Source of the DNA: Ectocarpus siliculosus
Lineage: Eukaryota > Sar > Phaeophyceae > Ectocarpales > Ectocarpaceae
DNA length: 46,290 bases
Assembly: GCA_000310025.1 (NCBI GenBank)
Contig: FN649728.1
Location: 2,597,365 to 2,643,654 of the forward strand
Direction of reading: 5' to 3'
Shown: in pieces, positions 46,038-46,290 of the stretch
Layout: each line of letters starts with the position of its first letter
How positions within the stretch are numbered: position 1 is the stretch's first letter
Notes under the pieces: generated by a model
The model's input: the letters and a program-made list of their open reading frames with translations, nothing else
What the model was told of the DNA's origin: nothing
Database searches by the model: none
Translations under genes and position numbers: made by a program

Positions 46038-46290
46038 AGGCTTCGCTACTTCCTTTCTCGTTGTCGCTGCCACCGTCGTCCGAGGCCTCTCCTTCCCCGC
46101 TCGCCTCCAGCACAGCCTGTTTTCCAACGAGATATTAATTGGGGGGAGTGATGAGAAGTTGGATAGGGGAGGAGGAGGAGCACGAAGGATTAGGACCAGC
46201 AGCGGCGGCGGCTGCTGCGTCTGCAGCGATGGATGCGAAAGCTGCGTCGGCTGCGCTACCATTCGGAGGCTGTCCCGCGGCAGCAGCGCC
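42413..46290 (-). CDS. FYVE zinc-finger protein, 3' part (5' end beyond window)
   Basis: Minus-strand exons: one probably running off the window above about 46190, then 46116-45788, 45145-45049 and 42496-42413 (TGA), all in phase. The FYVE domain is split over three exons and all its hallmarks are present: WxxD (RWVADEEQEAC), the basic RRHHCRRCG motif, and eight Cys in four CxxC pairs (CMLC, CRRC, CKFC, CRLC), with VRHCRLCY in place of the usual RVC. FYVE domains bind phosphatidylinositol 3-phosphate on endosomal membranes. The domain sits at the extreme C-terminus, 14 residues from the stop (RSPLLEWPDRPSD). The preceding exon encodes an acidic stretch, an 11-Ala run and Gly/Ala-rich sequence. 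The last intron is about 2.55 kb and hosts antisense LINE material. Other domains of the protein are outside the window. Confidence 0.92.
42905..43046. repeat. Poly(C) and C/G-block region abutting the LINE
   Basis: About 15 C followed by GGGGTACTCCCAAAACGGGACCCCC, then CAAAATGGGGGTTTTG, a short inverted-repeat-like block, a further run of seven C, and A-rich sequence up to the point where the LINE frame opens. This may be the 5' junction of the truncated LINE with an older poly(C)-ended insertion. Confidence 0.45.
43047..43964 (+). mobile_element. 5'-truncated non-LTR retrotransposon (LINE): C-terminal end of the reverse-transcriptase polyprotein
   Basis: A 305-codon open frame with no start of its own, ending TAA at 43962-43964. 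It begins in the post-polymerase region typical of LINE ORF2 (QKKTAKIILGCSKRTNNAAVRAELGI, shown here in part, then SLRSGRDARKLKWQYRM). A zinc knuckle, C-x-C-x3-C-x4-H-x4-C (KCDCGFECEDRVHVVAEC), sits about 60% along, as in zf-RVT tails. The polymerase core (YxDD) and endonuclease are missing. The tail ends VVNGLTVKTCKT. It lies antisense in the last intron of the FYVE gene. The frame being open over more than 900 bases suggests a fairly recent insertion. Confidence 0.87.
43971..44107 (+). repeat. Tandem duplication of about 68 bp in the LINE 3' region
   Basis: Two units, each starting with eight or nine C, then GGTGTTTG(CG)CCATCG, GGTTGGGTT, TCG, GACG/GATG TTGTAA and ACAAGCC. They follow the LINE stop codon, so they are probably duplicated 3' UTR or a second poly(C) junction. 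Confidence 0.8.
44197..44590 (+). mobile_element. Related LINE 3'-terminal fragment (plus orientation)
   Basis: Begins near GTCGAGTAGATTATGTTG and ends GGTGAACGGTCGAACGACTACGGCATACACGACTAGGAGTAC plus CCCCCCTCCCC (cited here in pieces). Its end matches the end of the full LINE fragment 43921-43980 (GCGTGGTCAATGGTCTAACC...GAGTACG-C9). It is also the inverted counterpart of 38945-39345. No intact frame. Confidence 0.72.
45264..45279. repeat. Poly(G) tract
   Basis: About 12 G following GGGT in the first visible intron of the FYVE gene. It is not clearly linked to a LINE end. Confidence 0.6.
46008..46039 (-). repeat. GCG/GCC trinucleotide repeat coding poly-Ala
   Basis: About ten GCC codons on the minus strand, encoding the Ala run of the FYVE protein upstream of its zinc finger. 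A length-variable microsatellite is likely. Confidence 0.85.

Noticed and set aside
1-46290. CRISPR array, bacterial operon, integrated virus or toxin locus
   Set aside because: No regularly spaced identical repeats, no Shine-Dalgarno-led gene strings, and no viral structural or replication genes. The architecture is eukaryotic with spliceosomal introns.

Overview
This is a eukaryotic nuclear window. It has long GT-AG introns, short exons, many poly(C)/poly(G) tracts and CTG/GCG microsatellites, and no operons or Shine-Dalgarno sites. The gene set points to a stramenopile, most probably a brown alga: delta-tubulin (flagellated lineages), an ankyrin protein of a style I associate with Ectocarpus-like genomes, a FYVE protein, and MCTS1, Sel1-repeat and PET100-like genes. 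The species cannot be fixed from sequence alone. Exons were assembled by hand from protein similarity, splice sites and reading phase.

Layout. (1) 1-1302: no gene recognised; a diverged direct repeat and a G tract. (2) 1303-4939 (-): complete six-exon MCTS1/Tma20 gene (181 aa) with a fold-back MITE in intron 4. (3) 5751-12868 (+): delta-tubulin in about ten exons, divergent from MCTS1, with another TA-flanked MITE in intron 2. (4) 12946-14309: two identical 632-bp copies flanking a 100-N gap, probably an assembly artefact. (5) 14667-15447 (+): unidentified candidate exons. (6) 16288-18140 (+): PET100-like cytochrome oxidase assembly gene. (7) about 19.9/21.1-25.53 kb (-): secreted or ER-lumenal Sel1-repeat (HRD3/SEL1L-like) gene. 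(8) 25751-33660 (+): LOA1/VPS66-like PlsC-superfamily acyltransferase, head-to-head with the Sel1 gene (221 bp between start codons). (9) 33.9-35.2 kb: weak evidence for a small gene. (10) 35681-37231 (+): ankyrin-repeat ORF broken by one in-frame TGA. (11) 37.2-42.4 kb: repeat-rich intergenic DNA. (12) 42413->46290 (-): 3' part of a FYVE zinc-finger gene, whose large last intron carries an antisense, 5'-truncated LINE and a related LINE 3' fragment.

Themes. The Sel1-repeat gene and the acyltransferase-like gene are an ER-themed divergent pair. In animals a lipid-droplet acyltransferase-like protein (AUP1) works with SEL1L-HRD1 in ERAD, so the pairing deserves a test. The acyltransferase lacks the canonical HX4D residues. 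Several scattered fragments share a LINE 3' end terminating in poly(C), which may explain some of the C/G homopolymers.
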